This document shows, in pieces, positions 37,956-38,216 of a stretch of 38,216 bases of DNA (position 1 is its first letter; every line of letters starts with the position of its first letter). The position numbers and the translations under genes are program-made. Below the pieces are notes generated by a model. It did no database searches and had not been told where the DNA came from. It was given only the letters and a program-made list of their open reading frames with translations. Source of the DNA: a virus. The DNA lies in IMG/VR virus record IMGVR_UViG_3300043496_000104, positions 1 to 38,216 of that record; one strand, given 5' to 3'.

Positions 37956-38191
37956 TGAACCTGAAGATCGCGCGCCAAATTGCACACCTTACGCAACGGC
38001 AGCTCGCCAGGCGGGCGGGTGTGGATGAAGCGACCATTTCGCTCCTTGAGCGCGGCGAACGCGACTATGCGCAGGCCGGCTATGCCGCGATCGTCCGTCT
38101 CGCGCGGGCGCTGGGCGTCGAGACCGAGCTGCTCTTTCCGGTCCCGGATCAGACGCGATTGGAGAAGACCGAACAAAGCGCGACCCGATAA
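37955..38191 (+). CDS. Cro-like XRE regulator
   Basis: In this 78-residue protein MNLKIARQIAHLTQRQLARR, AGVDEATISLLERGERDYAQ, AGYAAIVRLARALGV is an XRE HTH followed by a short tail. It would repress the CI-like gene and open the early operon that continues at base 183 after circular closure. No clear Shine-Dalgarno precedes the ATG; the palindrome TCGTTAACGA touches the start codon. Confidence 0.88.
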   Translation: MNLKIARQIAHLTQRQLARRAGVDEATISLLERGERDYAQAGYAAIVRLARALGVETELLFPVPDQTRLEKTEQSATR

Positions 38192-38216
38192 CCGGGTCGC
38201 AAGGCGCGCGGCGCCG
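38090..38216. repeat. Terminal direct repeat, right copy
   Basis: Identical to bases 1-127; see the left copy. Joining the two ends makes the Cro-like gene continuous with the early operon and gives a 38,089-bp circle. Confidence 0.95.

Overview
The window is a complete or near-complete temperate tailed-phage genome (Caudoviricetes, P22-like short-tailed head/tail module), about 38.1 kb and GC-rich. The first 127 bases are repeated exactly as the last 127, so the contig closes into a circle of 38,089 bp. The arithmetic fits an assembler k-mer overlap on a circular or circularly permuted molecule. The host is not named by the sequence. High GC, a tRNA-Phe-type attachment site and gene families common in Proteobacteria/Acidobacteria-like soil bacteria suggest a high-GC Gram-negative host; this is inference.

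Layout. (1) Lysogeny switch, 37,334-38,191 continuing into 1-102: a leftward CI-like XRE repressor without a LexA-type peptidase faces a rightward Cro-like XRE protein across a 105-bp region in which one 14-bp palindrome forms the -35 boxes of both promoters. (2) Early rightward operon, 183-6,368: densely overlapping small genes, including an ssDNA-binding-like protein, a PD-(D/E)XK exonuclease, a DPPY methyltransferase, a short DUF1376 protein and many small Cys-rich proteins. (3) Integration module, 6,380-8,629: excisionase-like HTH, a basic GRP-motif protein, tyrosine integrase, then attP carrying the 3' 48 nt of a tRNA-Phe gene flanked by two sets of three helically phased 10-bp arm sites. 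(4) Small-gene cluster, 8,655-11,757, with a Thivi_2564-like membrane peptide. (5) Packaging and head, 11,771-23,844: TerS, TerL, portal, scaffold, P22-type coat, two tandem spike-base proteins, gp4-like and gp10-like tail factors. (6) Tail fibres and collar, 23,844-27,418, sharing duplicated modules. (7) GNAT protein and a run of putative ejection proteins, 27,415-32,556 and 33,397-34,158. (8) A large protein with PEGA-like repeats and a glycosidase-like barrel, 34,210-35,943.

Three leftward cassettes interrupt or border the late region: a P63C-domain gene between TerL and portal, MazEF plus a two-TM protein inside the ejection block, and HicAB at its end. Each has its own promoter with a palindrome on or beside it, as expected for genes expressed in the prophage while the late genes are silent. 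No endolysin, holin or spanin could be recognised with confidence, and no helicase, primase or polymerase is present, so replication probably relies on the host.

Read as one programme: the switch decides lysis or lysogeny, the early operon takes over DNA metabolism, int/xis handle recombination at tRNA-Phe, and the late genes build a P22-like virion. Repressor, toxin-antitoxin and P63C cassettes remain on in the lysogen.
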